Source: Kudoa neothunni
Lineage: Eukaryota; Cnidaria
Length of the DNA stretch: 64,000 nt
Direction: 5' to 3'
NCBI GenBank assembly: GCA_964304625.1
Contig: OZ199840.1
Span: 1,674,001-1,738,000 of the forward strand
Below, in pieces: positions 51,352 through 62,504 of the stretch (within the stretch, counting starts at the first letter, position 1; each line of letters starts with the position of its first letter). The position numbers and the translations under genes are program-made. The notes under the pieces are model-generated. The model saw only the letters and a list, made by a program, of their open reading frames with translations. It did no database searches and was not told the DNA's origin.

Positions 51352-54300
51352 AGTTAGAAGATTAACCAAACTTATGTTAAAGACAACCTACAAAATCTAT
51401 AATTTAATACGGCTTAGTCTTATGGCCTTAAATACAATACATTACAACTGCCTTATTCCTTTCTAAATTAAAAATCTAGTCAACAATAATAATTAATATA
51501 TGCACCTAGCAAAAATATAACTTTAATGTAAATAATTATCAAATTAATTGAATTATTATTAATACACAAAGAATTAAAAAAATATACCCGGTTGGAACTG
51601 GTTTTAATATTAATCCACAGATGGACTACTCCTTCCATACATTTACCATGTTCATCTACTATAAAAAGGCAAGAGTGATTTAACAAAACGCATTGATATA
51701 AAAACAAATGAATATCACGAATCATGAGATTTCATGAAAGTTTAAATATTCAAATCAACATCAACGCTTCATCAATTTACAGATTTGTTGTTTCTTAATC
51801 TATTCATTAATAGTTTAAATAATACTCCTGAATTCATAATTAGTTTTATTAACATTAAAAATATTGAAATCTGTATTAGTTGATACTTTACTCGATTGAA
51901 AAATTCATTTCAATTTAACTAATAATATAATAAATATTGTCTAATAGCTTTTGCCAAGTAGAATGTAATATTTGTCGCTCTATTAACTTTTAATTATATT
52001 AATATATATATATATATATATTTTATTATTTTAGATTCTGGATATGATCTACTAGAGATTAATAAATATTTCTATATGTTTCTATGCCAAAAAATTACAG
52101 AAATTATAATTTAATGGTAAAATTTCGTGATTTGTATTTTTAGTCAAATTTATTACGATATTAAAATAAACTTAACTTAGTCCAAATTTTACTATAAAAC
52201 AGACGATAATATTTTACAATAATTTTAGAAAAGGTTTGTGATATTTAATTATATGTTTGATATAAACGTACTCTAACTTTATATAATAATGCGCATGCGC
52301 TAGAAATTCAAAATATTTTTGCGATAATTTTTTAAAATTGTGCGAATTTACACGTAAAAATATATAAAAGTTTGAAAGATTTATTTTAAAGTAAAATGAG
52401 TATAAAAGATGAAATAGACAACGACTTAAGCTTAATTAACTTAGAATACAACCATATTTTTTATGAAAAAAATTCACTTTAATATATTAATTTTTCACCA
52501 TAATCCCTATAAGTTTGTTATGACATGATAATTCTTTTTATTGGAAGTTTTAGTAGAAATTATTCTGCAATTTAGTTTTGTATAAATATCACCGGGAAAC
52601 AGTATTTAAACGATTAATAATGCACTATTATTTAGTGGTGTGAAAGTATTTTTAAGCCTCAATATAGTGAGGGTTAATTCTAATGTCTTTAAATTCGCCT
52701 TGAGAGGTTTTAGTCCCAATTGAACTAATTGAATTATGATACCTATTAATCATTTCACCTCTTTTCCCTAGGATACCCTTATTATAGGGTTTCTCAGTTA
52801 ACCTCGCCACTTTCGCATTCAAACTCATTATTTGCAATTAAACACGATATTTTTTATTTAAAATCGGCATTTTCGTATCGAGGGCGATGCATCTTTGACA
52901 GGGCATTTGTTTGTTGGGAAATATTCATAGAATTTGGACCATATTTTAACAGTGACTCCTGAAAGAAATGTTTGTCTTCTGATTCTAGAAATTCAATATC
53001 TGAGAATTATTTATTATCAACTTCTCATCTACAAACACCAAAGTGAAACCATCTCTTCGGTTTTATCTCCTCTGTCCGAAGTGGGTTCCATTTGGGACCC
53101 CAATTTCATCATTTTCATGTTACTCCGAAAGTAAACTGCTGATTCCTTAACTGTTCCATGAATGTCTCACAGGGTTAACAAGTTTGTATAAAAGCTGTAA
53201 TTTTGTTTATAATTTAAAAAATACGCTTTAAAGATTAATTTTATTTCATAATCTGGGTATTTGTTCTAATAGAATTTCAAAAAAATGACCCCTTTTATAC
53301 ATATTAATCTATTTTACTCACTTATATTTATAAATTTTGTTTAATTTTTTTTTAAGCCATACATATGTATGTTTTTATATACTTCGACTTAATAGGAGAT
53401 CAACGAGAACTAATACGTGTCAAGTTTGACTTGTAGGCTCTTGTTTCTCTAAAATTCCTCATTTATCGACAATAAACTAATACATGATTCATTATATGAA
53501 ATATAAATATAGAATCCTCGTGTATTGTTTGGGGATTCCGTAATTTTTATACAGAATAATATAAATTGGTAGAATGTAAAGTAGTCGGAAAATGATTGTT
53601 CTGTTGCTAATTTATTAAAATAAACCATAGGACATATAAATAATTTTTAAAAATAGTCATAAGTAATGGCTAATGATATTTTTATTTAGTATATATCAAT
53701 AGTTAAAGCATCGTGCGTTTATTGATTATTGATATCGACATGTATGTGCTACGAATTATTCGCATAGAAGCGTTAAACGTATGTTTCACCAGTTCCATTA
53801 ATGTGGATACCAAAATATTTAAACTACTTAGGTTACCTCAAAATAGATTGTTTATCGTAACCATACTAACTCTTAAAAATGAAAATAAATTAAGAATTAA
53901 TTCGTAAAAACTTAAATGAGCCACTAAGCAATAAAGCTTTTATAATTTTTTTATTCTACTTTTGAAGACATTCAAATGATGTGAATCTTTCAAACATTGA
54001 TTTCTATGAAGTCTCAGAATAAACTGATTGCGCGGCTACATTTCCTACTCCCGAAACAGTTCGTACAATAATTTCTACAGAACGGTGCTTAGTTGAGTTT
54101 ATGTTTCATCTTCATCTGTTAATTTTTTATGGAATCTAGTCGGTTAAAATAAATGTTTATTTCGTTTAGACTTGTTCAAAATCTTTAGTGCTGAAATTTA
54201 TGCGCTGATTTCATCACATTAGTCCAAAACTTTAAATTCATATCGGCCTGGTATCTGCATTTTAGGCTACCGGAGAGAGTTAGATTTAATTTTTTATACT

Positions 54301-54706
54301 CACAAATTTCTTTAAATAATATCACGTTAGATTCGTAATAAATGATGGCGTTTAAGACCAATTTAAAAGGGGCCATATACACACCCCTTCGGCGCTCGTG
54401 GAATTTTCTCGCACACAGTACGGGGAGGATTAAAGAGGCAAATATATAATTTTCCACCAGTGGATGAAGTCACTCTTATATTGCTCTTGGAATGCATTTT
54501 CTGTGACCAGCTGTTTAGCCTAATTTATAAAATTTCAAATAACAGAATATATCGAATCAAAATCCAAAGACGGGGAGAGGGCTAAAATTCTTTAAATAGA
54601 ACAAAAGCAAATAATTATTAATTTGTGGGTGCAGATTCGTAAGTAAACCCAAGAGACCTCAAAAAAAGTTCACAATGGGTTCCGTCTTTAAATTTCCCTC
54701 ATTATA
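51352..54706. other. A+T-rich intergenic upstream of the EHD gene
   Basis: No gene recognised. The minus-strand frame 52837-52652 (starting MQIMSLNAKVARLTEKPYNK) has a protein-like mix of residues but no family I know. A (TA)n tract lies at about 52003-52021. A hairpin GGGTTCCATTTGGGACCC at about 53083-53100 resembles the element hairpins described above but lacks a clear TTAA tip. The frames at 53713-53907 and 54457-54185 are unsupported. Confidence 0.4.
52290..52301. promoter_or_regulatory. Perfect NRF1-like palindrome
   Basis: TGCGCATGCGCT contains the exact 10-bp palindrome GCGCATGCGC in extremely A+T-rich sequence. It lies about 940 bp upstream of the EHD start codon (minus strand). Function inferred only from the motif. 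Confidence 0.35.
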
Positions 54707-54981
54707 ATGGATGATGTAATAGTTCAACCCAATTACACCCCTAAACCCCTAGTTAGGGTACACAAAAGAAGGAATTGCAAAGCCTCGGCTCAGAAGAGAT
54801 TTGATTATTCCCGAATATTTCGTGAGCTAGAGACAATGGTGAATCTTTAAAACATTGCGTTCCTGGATGACGAGGGTTTCTCGGTTGTTACGGGATCTAA
54901 AAGAAGGCTACCATTACCACGTTTAACCCCGAATTTAATTCATTGGCTGAAAAAAATTCTTTTTCTTCTTCTTAAATTTTA
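54707..54981 (+). pseudogene. Tc1/mariner-type (DDE_3) transposase fragment
   Basis: One frame with a single internal TAA encodes KPLVRVHKRRN, then KRFDYSRIFRELETM, then NIAFLDDEGFSVVTGSKRRL. The last part fits the first catalytic Asp region of Tc1/mariner and IS630-like transposases (F-I/L-D-E-x-G-F-S/N-V then a K-R-G-R-S patch), with DDE in place of DEV. The preceding segment fits the linker before it. The rest of the catalytic domain is not recognisable downstream. A short, old fragment of a plain DNA transposon. Confidence 0.5.
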
Positions 54982-55638
54982 AATAATTTTGTCTAAAATA
55001 TCGAAAAATCGGAGAGTCCATTTCAAAAATTAAATAGATACACACATGGTGCCGAGCGGAAACATTGGGACCGTGCTTATTTCAATATACGGGGGTGCCG
55101 TATGTGCTCGTTTTTATGTTACATTGTTTTTAACCAAAAAATTACTCTTCCACCATCTGAAATGAGATATTAAATTATTGATTACAATTTCAATAATCCA
55201 GAAAGTAGTTTCTGTTTTTATTGAGACACAAATGGACAATACACCTAATGCGAATATGTCCAAATAATCTAACATTGAAGAATCGGTTTAAATAAGTAAA
55301 ACATTAAAATATAATATCTTCAACTTGTTCAAAAATATCAGTTGTTTCAATATAATTGCTTATTTAATTTTTATCGTTCATTGTCTAATTTTAATGGTAG
55401 TCATCTTCCTCCTCATCACTATAACTGTATTCGGATGCGATACCATCATATTGACTATACAAAATGAAATACGATTCCATTCCAACGTCTGAATTGTGCC
55501 CACCTGGTAATAATATGATTTTTTTAAAGTATGCTATATTTATCCCTCCCCTAACCTAGTCAGAATCTATTCCAAAATGTATAGACATACTTAAATCTTA
55601 AATCGAGGGCGAACGTTACCGTGTGACAACACTCACTA
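54982..55638. other. Intergenic
   Basis: A+T-rich with a few G+C-richer patches (about 55040-55120 and 55390-55520). No open frame of interest. Probably worn transposon sequence, but nothing can be named. Confidence 0.35.
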
Positions 55639-56030
55639 TATCCAATAGCTCAATGTTGCCTGATGGCAACTTGGATTAACCAGTCCTTATAATATACATA
55701 TCGAAAGATATTTTCTTCGTAGACTAATTTTTGAAGAAACTTATTTAATACTATATGTGTGTATTTTTTAATTTTACTGAAACCTCAAAATTACAAGTTC
55801 AATTGCAAAATACTTTTAGTCTATTTTATACTTGCTGTAGAGTTAAATATTCATCTGTATTGATATTGATATAAAACATACAAATTAGTATAATTCATTT
55901 ATATAAAATCAAAATAACATTAACTATATTAATATAATATAAATAAATTTACAAAATGTAATTAAAAGGTTAAAAACACTAACAAAATTAAAACATTGCC
56001 ATTTGGCAACATTGGAGTTCAAAGGGTTAA
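55639..56030. mobile_element. Short TTAA/hairpin element, second copy of the GTTGC-hairpin type
   Basis: The right end read inward is TTAA (56027-56030), CCCTTTGAACTCCAAT (16 nt), then GTTGCCAAATGGCAAT (55995-56010). The left end is a worn 16-nt tip ending CTCAAT, then GTTGCCTGATGGCAAC (55655-55670). The hairpin stem GTTGCC differs by one pair from the GTTGCG stem of the 3589-3950 element. Total length (about 390 bp) and tip-to-hairpin spacing (16 nt) agree with it. The interior is A+T-rich and non-coding. Confidence 0.55.
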
Positions 56031-58044
56031 AGAGCACGTATCATACTATTTGGTTTCAGATGCTAAAATTTGAACTATTTCGGCTGTTGCAATTGTTAAT
56101 AAAAATGGTATCATCAATATAAGATCCATGGGAAGGGCTGCAAAGTGAGAAAACTATAAGTTTTATTTCAGGAACTTAAGAGATCATTCACTTCGAAGGC
56201 ATCTAGGATCGAATTTTTATAATGAATAATGTTAAAATCCGTCGTTATATTGAATTACGAAAGATAATGAGGGAAAACATCATTATAAAGTATTTGGCAT
56301 CATTCAGCCAATTGCTCTTTCCAAGCAAAAATGTCCCTTCCGTAGGAAAAGTTGATTATTCTATGGGGTTGCAGAAATAAAACGATCTAAAAATAGAAAT
56401 CAAATTTATATAAAATAGGAATGTTCGTGTGTCTGTGAACCTGTGAACGTGGGAGAGTACGCGTTTGCAGAATTTCTTGTCCTTATAGAGGGATATGTAA
56501 GAAACTATAAATGGTTGATAATATTGTAAAAATTCTATAATTTGTTATTCACTATCAAAAATTTTAATCGCATTTAGAAAATGATGGTTACATCTGCTTT
56601 ATTTTGTTAAATTGAAAACAAGACGTCGAAACAATGATTAATATTTTAACAAAAAGATTAAAATCTTTTATTTTAATATCGTAGTATATTGGAGTATAAC
56701 TTTCTCTGTATATGCTCTAATAAATTGTTAATTTTATAAGGTCATCTTTGTTTGAATATAAAATAAGTGTATGCACAAATGCACTCCTAAAATTAGGGTT
56801 TTAATATAATTGACTTAATTAATAAATTAAAAATATTATATTTATTGTATTAAATACAATAAAGAGATACACATTTGTGTAATAATGATGAAATTCGGCG
56901 CATGTTATAAGATGATAATTTTGGCCTTATACTACTGAGATTACGTCATCAGATTTTATTAGAATGACCGCTAAATTTAACTTTAATTGAAGAGATTTAA
57001 TTCTCGAATGAAATTTTATATTCCATAATTATTTAAAATGTTTTTGTCGATATCAAGGGACAGCGCAGTTGTTTTGAGGAAAGAGTGTATTATAATTATT
57101 GCCGAATAGTTTGGATATTTATTTAAGAATTTGAAATTAATTTAATCGAGTTATCTTCTAATTGTATTGTTTTTGTTATTTTTATGATCTCACTAAAACA
57201 TCGATGTAAAACATTTTATGGCCAGGTCAAAATTCGGCCTTAATAACTTCAGGGATTGAGAAAAACAAATTTTTAAACTATAGAAAATATTTAAAATACT
57301 GAGAAGGAGAATCAATATGACGCAGACCTTCAATTATTTAAGGCTGGTTAATTTTTGTGGTTGGTGCATCCCCTCGCCGAAATTATCATGATTTTTATTT
57401 CTTTTATCATAAACATTAAAATTAGATTACTTCAAAAAATTACTTAATCCTATTTGTTGGTTAAATAGAAGGAAAAAAACAATTTTTGACGTTTTTAAGA
57501 AACTTTTCAAAACAATGTTTTCCCATCCCAGGCAGAGCTTTGCAATTCATTCTAGTAACAAATTATAGGATAAGCTAATAACAATAAAAACAAAAACAAA
57601 TGAGTTTTAATATGTTGAAGTTTTCTTTAAAATATAAGATTAATCAAAATGATATGTCATTATATTTTATCGCATTCAGCGATATCAAATTGAACAATTA
57701 CATGAAACTCACACTTATTTATGACATTATTTAAATACTGTATAGATTCATCGTAATATTCTGTAAAAAATGAAGATTCTTTAATGAAATAATGACTAAT
57801 ATTTATCATTATAATTATTAATGACCATTGCAGTATACTTTTAAATATTTTAATTTCTATCCACTTGAGTACACAGCTACACATACTAAATTTTTCCTTG
57901 TGCTATATTTGTATATTGTAATATATTATTTCGAATTCAACTATCAGTAGTAAACGATGAGAAGTTTAATTTTATTATTTTTAATCACAAAATTTTTTTA
58001 ATTTATATTTTGAGTTATTTTGCATCATAACACAGCCTATTCTC
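56031..58044. other. A+T-rich intergenic
   Basis: No gene recognised. The minus-strand frame 57884-57660 is low-complexity and unsupported. Confidence 0.4.
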
Positions 58045-58317
58045 TAGAATTGAAATTAAATGGTTTTACATATACATAAATAATGAACGTCGCCAAAACA
58101 ATAGCTTATATTACATAGTTCAATAAAATTATCGATATCAACCGAGCCAAATTTCCATTTATTTATTGTATTCTATATATACAAGCAGGTAATGCGGCGA
58201 AGAACAATATTTAGTCTGGATTTTTTTTAATTATCGAAGAGATGTACCTAATTTTAACTATATATTTTCAATTAAATTTAAAAAGTTTTTAATTACAATC
58301 AATCGAATTATAATTTA
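58045..58317 (+). repeat. Direct repeat, upstream copy (3' flank of a lost gene copy)
   Basis: Nearly identical to 61421-61702, differing by a handful of substitutions and a short TA expansion. Homology starts at TAG (58045-58047), which in the downstream copy is the stop codon of gene B. It therefore represents the stop and 3' flank of a former gene copy whose coding part is gone from the sequence before 58045. Confidence 0.85.
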
Positions 58318-58463
58318 TTAAGATGAATTAACAAATCCGAAATGTTATTATTAATGCATTGTTTATTTGAAAGGCAAATATAATTCTATATATATATGTA
58401 TATATGAATTAAAATCCGATCAAACTATTGATATTCATATTGAACGACAACTCTAATTTTTCG

Positions 58464-61423
58464 ATGTCACAGACTACGTTATCAGGCTGGCTCTATTTAT
58501 TAGGGATTTATACTTTTTCTTGTGTATACATATTTATATTGTAAGACTCATTGTAAATAAAAATAGTCTATATTCCACTTCTACCCAAAGTACAAGGTCA
58601 GGTAGGAGCTCCAAATCAAGTTGCTACTGAAAACTCTTTAAAATACAAACTTGTTGAGGATGCACAGGCAATTAAAGGTCAATTTAGTATTGAGTGGAAG
58701 AGACTATCCCGCGTCGAAAAAGTGCTATATTAAAAAATCGAATGATGATATCACGAACCTTGTCGATATTGATACCACTGAATGCGCTATTGATGGTTCA
58801 CAAAAAGTTTCTGGAAAATGTGTTATAACATGTTCAGGAAATGGAAAAAACTTAGCTTTTGATAAATTCTCCCCAAGGACAAAATATATTGCAGTTTTTA
58901 CTCATGAAGATGCAGAGACGGCCTCAGGGAAAAGCAGCGGTGGGGCAGTCTTTGGTCTTGAGCTGCGTAAATAAAGCATTTAAAATATTATGGTAAACTT
59001 CTTTTAGAATTATTGGTGAATCCGCGAGTTACAATAACAAAACATAAAACAAAATTGAGATTGAGGACAAAAACTTGTAAACCAGTGAAATGCCTCATAT
59101 TCTATAAGGATATGCTATATATAGAAGGAAGAGTTGGAAGTACCTGCGTCACAAGTATTGATAGTGAATTGGAGTTTAATTTAATGATTCCTCATTACGA
59201 AATGAAATGCGATAATTATCCCAGTTTCTTTTATAAACTTCAAAATAAATACACTTTGTCAAACATTGATATTTATAAGCCACAGTATTACGTGACTAAA
59301 AAGTTGAATACGGCAAATAGATATTTTCTGAAATTTACAAACAAATTTCCTTTTGAAATGTGTCTCTTCAATATTAGAGATCCGTCAGCTAAACCAACAA
59401 ACCCAAATACCGATGGCTTCACGTCAAAGTGTAGTTCAACCGAGAAAAAATGTTATGCACCATGTAATAATGTTGAACTTGAGTTCACAGCTTCCAAGTC
59501 TCTTGTTGAAATATTGATTCAAACCAGACATGTACCGTTGAATAAATATGAAAACGCCTATATTGGTTATATTCAGCAAAAATTTGGTAAAGTCGTGGAT
59601 AAAATTAACTTTGATAATCTTCTTATAGTTATCACCGAAACATCAGATAATGTCTTGTTGACAGAACATTCACCCACTGGTGTAACATTAAAAGTTTCCT
59701 TGTTTAAACCATCTGATGGAGCTCGATTTTTCAACTGTACTGTAACTTATTATGAAGCAGACAAACCAGAAATTGCACCCGGTGCTCCTCAAAGGGCAAA
59801 ATGTTCTAACAGCCATCGAAGCTGTCAAACAGCGTGTACTACTGCTCTAACGATTACAGGGCTTGGATAGCGGAAAACCATATATAATTGAAGTTGCAGC
59901 AGGCAACAAAGGTGGCAAGCTTAGAAACTTTAAGGAACATCTATTCTTTCGAACGGGTAATATAATATAAAAAATATTTTTTAAAATAAGTGTATAGAAA
60001 AAAAATCTGGATCTGACTTCTCTGGAACAAACCCAGCAGTAAAGGATACAACCGTATCAATTAAAGCAATAGATGGAACTAAAACACTTACAGATCAAGA
60101 AGAGACTTGTGCTTATTATATTAGCCCTCGTGGAAAGGATGTATATGTGTGTGCGATGTGCGAAGAGAGTTATCCTTGCAGGGGTTTTTGCAAGGATTCT
60201 CAAAATATTCTAGGTTTAATACCTGGAACTGAGTATGACCTAAAGGTAGTTGCACACGAGGGATTACGGAGAAAAGTATACCGAATTCGAACATGTATAT
60301 AATTATTTAACTATGAATTAAATAAGTAATTCCGTTTCAAGTATTGTCCACGCTTACACTTCGATCGGAATTTATAGAAAAAGGCTTCAAAGTGACCGGT
60401 GCAATTTCAACACCATATCCTACAGCTGTTTGTCATTATAAAGTAAAAGCAAAGAAAGGGCAAGAATTCGTGCCGATCTATCAATGTCCACCTTTAGCTT
60501 CCACAAAAAATACTGGTGCATCCTCCATCGAGTCTACATCTTCTAAAGCAGCAGTGGTTAGGACAGCTAATGGAAAACAAACACAAGATGCACCTTCGTT
60601 AAATGAAAAACCACATTCACTCCATGCACACAAGCACCATTATGCACTAATATAATATTCAGTGAAGGATACGAAGCAGACAAGGAATATGAAGTTTTAG
60701 TTACGGCCGTCGACAGGTCTGTTGAAACTCTCATCAAGATACCAATTAGTAATAAAACATCAAATTTTAAATTAATATCTTTTATATTTTGATTACATTT
60801 TTGAAGCTAATAAAAATATTTACATTAATTACTGTTAACCTATATATTAATTTAGACCCAGTGCTAAATTTTAACACGAATAACACCATGAAACTAACCG
60901 TGGTGTTTCAAAGGGAAAACAATAATATAATAGTTAAAACTTCTCTTCCCTTGGGAGTGATGAGGGACTCGTTATGCAGATGGGAATTGAGAAATTGGGA
61001 TGATCCATCGAAAGCAATCGTCCAAAAATGTATGGTGGCAGGTGAAAAAGATTGCTCGGCGTTTCCATCATGCAAGGAATTCACAATTTTAAATGTGGGG
61101 AACACCAACAACTACCGTCTGATTTTATTTCACAGTATAGATGATAATATCGCTGGTTTCGCTGAAATTAACAAAGGTACTAAATAAAAACGTTATTCTA
61201 CATTATTAATGAATAATTTAATAGACGATGAATCGAATAAATCAATGTAAAGTGAACTATTCGTCTTCTTATTAATTTATTTTAGGTCAAAAAATGCAAT
61301 GTACCTATTTACGAAATTATCCTGTTAATCAATTATTTTAGAATTATTGCAGTAGTGGTCCCAGTGCTCATCGTGGTTATTGGTGTAGGATTCTATTTCG
61401 GATACTGGAAAAATAGAAGCTAG
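58464..61423 (+). CDS. Single-pass surface protein of FN3-like modules (gene B), paralogue of A
   Basis: Exon structure matches gene A one to one: 58464-58521, 58597-58966, 59008-59586, 59629-59956, 59998-60294, 60342-60748, 60856-61176, 61225-61246 (22-nt micro-exon) and 61342-61423. Signal peptide LSGWLYLLGIYTFSC; membrane helix and tail IIAVVVPVLIVVIGVGFYFG then YWKNRS. Shared modules include KKCYIKKSN, FKxTNKFPFE-type segments, YYISPRGKDVYVCAMC, LIPGTEYDLKVVAH and FSEGYEADKEYEVLVTAV. Exons 2, 4 and 6 are not multiples of three: frame breaks fall near 58660, 59865 and 60615. The other exons are open and well conserved. Either a recent pseudogene or a functional gene with assembly indels. 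Intron 59587-59628 (42 nt) contains no stop, so its retention would keep the frame. Confidence 0.75.
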
Positions 61424-61702
61424 AATCGAAATTAAATGGTTTTACACATACATAAATAATGAACGTCGCCAAAAACAATAGCTTATATTACATAGTTCAA
61501 TAAAATTATTGATACCAACCGAGCCAAATTTCCATTTATTTATTGTATTCTATATGTATATATATATAAGCAGGTAATGCGGCGAAGAACAATATTTAGT
61601 CTGGATTTTTTTTAATTATCGAAGAATGTACCTAATTTTAACTATATTATTTTCAATCAAATTTAAAAAGTTTTTAATTACAATCAATCGAATTATAATT
61701 TA
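61421..61702 (+). repeat. Direct repeat, downstream copy (3' flank of gene B)
   Basis: Starts with the gene B stop codon. Contains the shared landmarks AACGTCGCCAAAA and GCAGGTAATGCGGCG also found at 58045-58317. Homology to the upstream copy ends abruptly at 61702. Confidence 0.85.
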
Positions 61703-61730
61703 GGCTGTGTCTATTTTGCCGGACGCGCTT
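61703..61730. repeat. Possible left terminus of the MULE element
   Basis: Exactly where homology between the two direct repeats stops, the sequence changes to GGCTGTGTCTATTTTGCCGG and then a GACGCGC stretch, unlike its surroundings. This looks like a transposon terminus. The MULE-type transposase gene that follows on the minus strand could belong to it. The other terminus would lie beyond the window. Confidence 0.3.
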
Positions 61731-62504
61731 TTTCTCTTAAAATAATAATTCAATCACTACAATTTTTTCCTAAAAAATATCTTTTATAATTGCAGAATAT
61801 AAATTTAGTTTTCATTAATTCAGTGACAAATTTTTACATAGCTAATTTGTATCCATAATATCCAATGAAAATACAGTGAAGTAAAACTATTTGGCCAATT
61901 CGTATTTAAAACTTTTATAATTAGGTAAATGTTTTTATCAGATGATTGATACACCACTAAAATTTAATAAAATGTTGAGTATTCTACTTTAAATAATAAA
62001 TGTTTGAAATTATCTTGTATTGCAACGCCAAATAATTGGGGGACTGTTTAACTTCCACATAAATTATATTTGAATATAATATATCGATATTGGTGTTGTT
62101 ATTATTACTACTATCATCATTACCATAATCATAATTTTCTTTTTTTTCTTAAACCAATAACTGTTTGAAATACACCTTTTGGTCTACCTCTCAATTTCAC
62201 TACTGTTGGCAGCTTAATTCCTATAATTTTATGAATTTAACAAAATGGACAAAAGATACACACCCTTCAAAGATGGATTTTTAGTTGTGGTATTATCTAC
62301 AATATTCGGGATCTCCATATCAATTATTGATGATGGAACATTATCATCAACTGCTTCTAGTATATCCTCATTCTCTAATCGTTATTCCTCAGTAACTAAA
62401 CACGAAATAAAAATTCTACTAAAGACAATATCATTAATTACATGCTGGGATTAAAATCTCTTGATTGTTTTCGTCGACAGATTCAGACGTCAACTTGAAC
62501 TAAA
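61731..62504. other. Spacer 3' of the MULE transposase gene
   Basis: A+T-rich. The plus-strand frame 62245-62454 (Ser/Ile-rich) is probably a shadow. No terminator or regulatory element is recognised. Confidence 0.35.

Noticed and set aside
52652-52837. 61-aa minus-strand frame as a gene
   Set aside because: Composition is plausible, but there are no recognisable motifs, splice context or neighbours.
53083-53100. Hairpin GGGTTCCATTTGGGACCC as another TTAA element end
   Set aside because: The stem fits the pattern, but there is no clear TTAA-CC tip at the right distance and no partner.
58045-61702. Direct repeats flanking gene B as long terminal repeats
   Set aside because: The repeat begins with the gene's own stop codon, and the interior is a spliced surface-protein gene with no reverse transcriptase, integrase or primer site. 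Tandem duplication explains it better.
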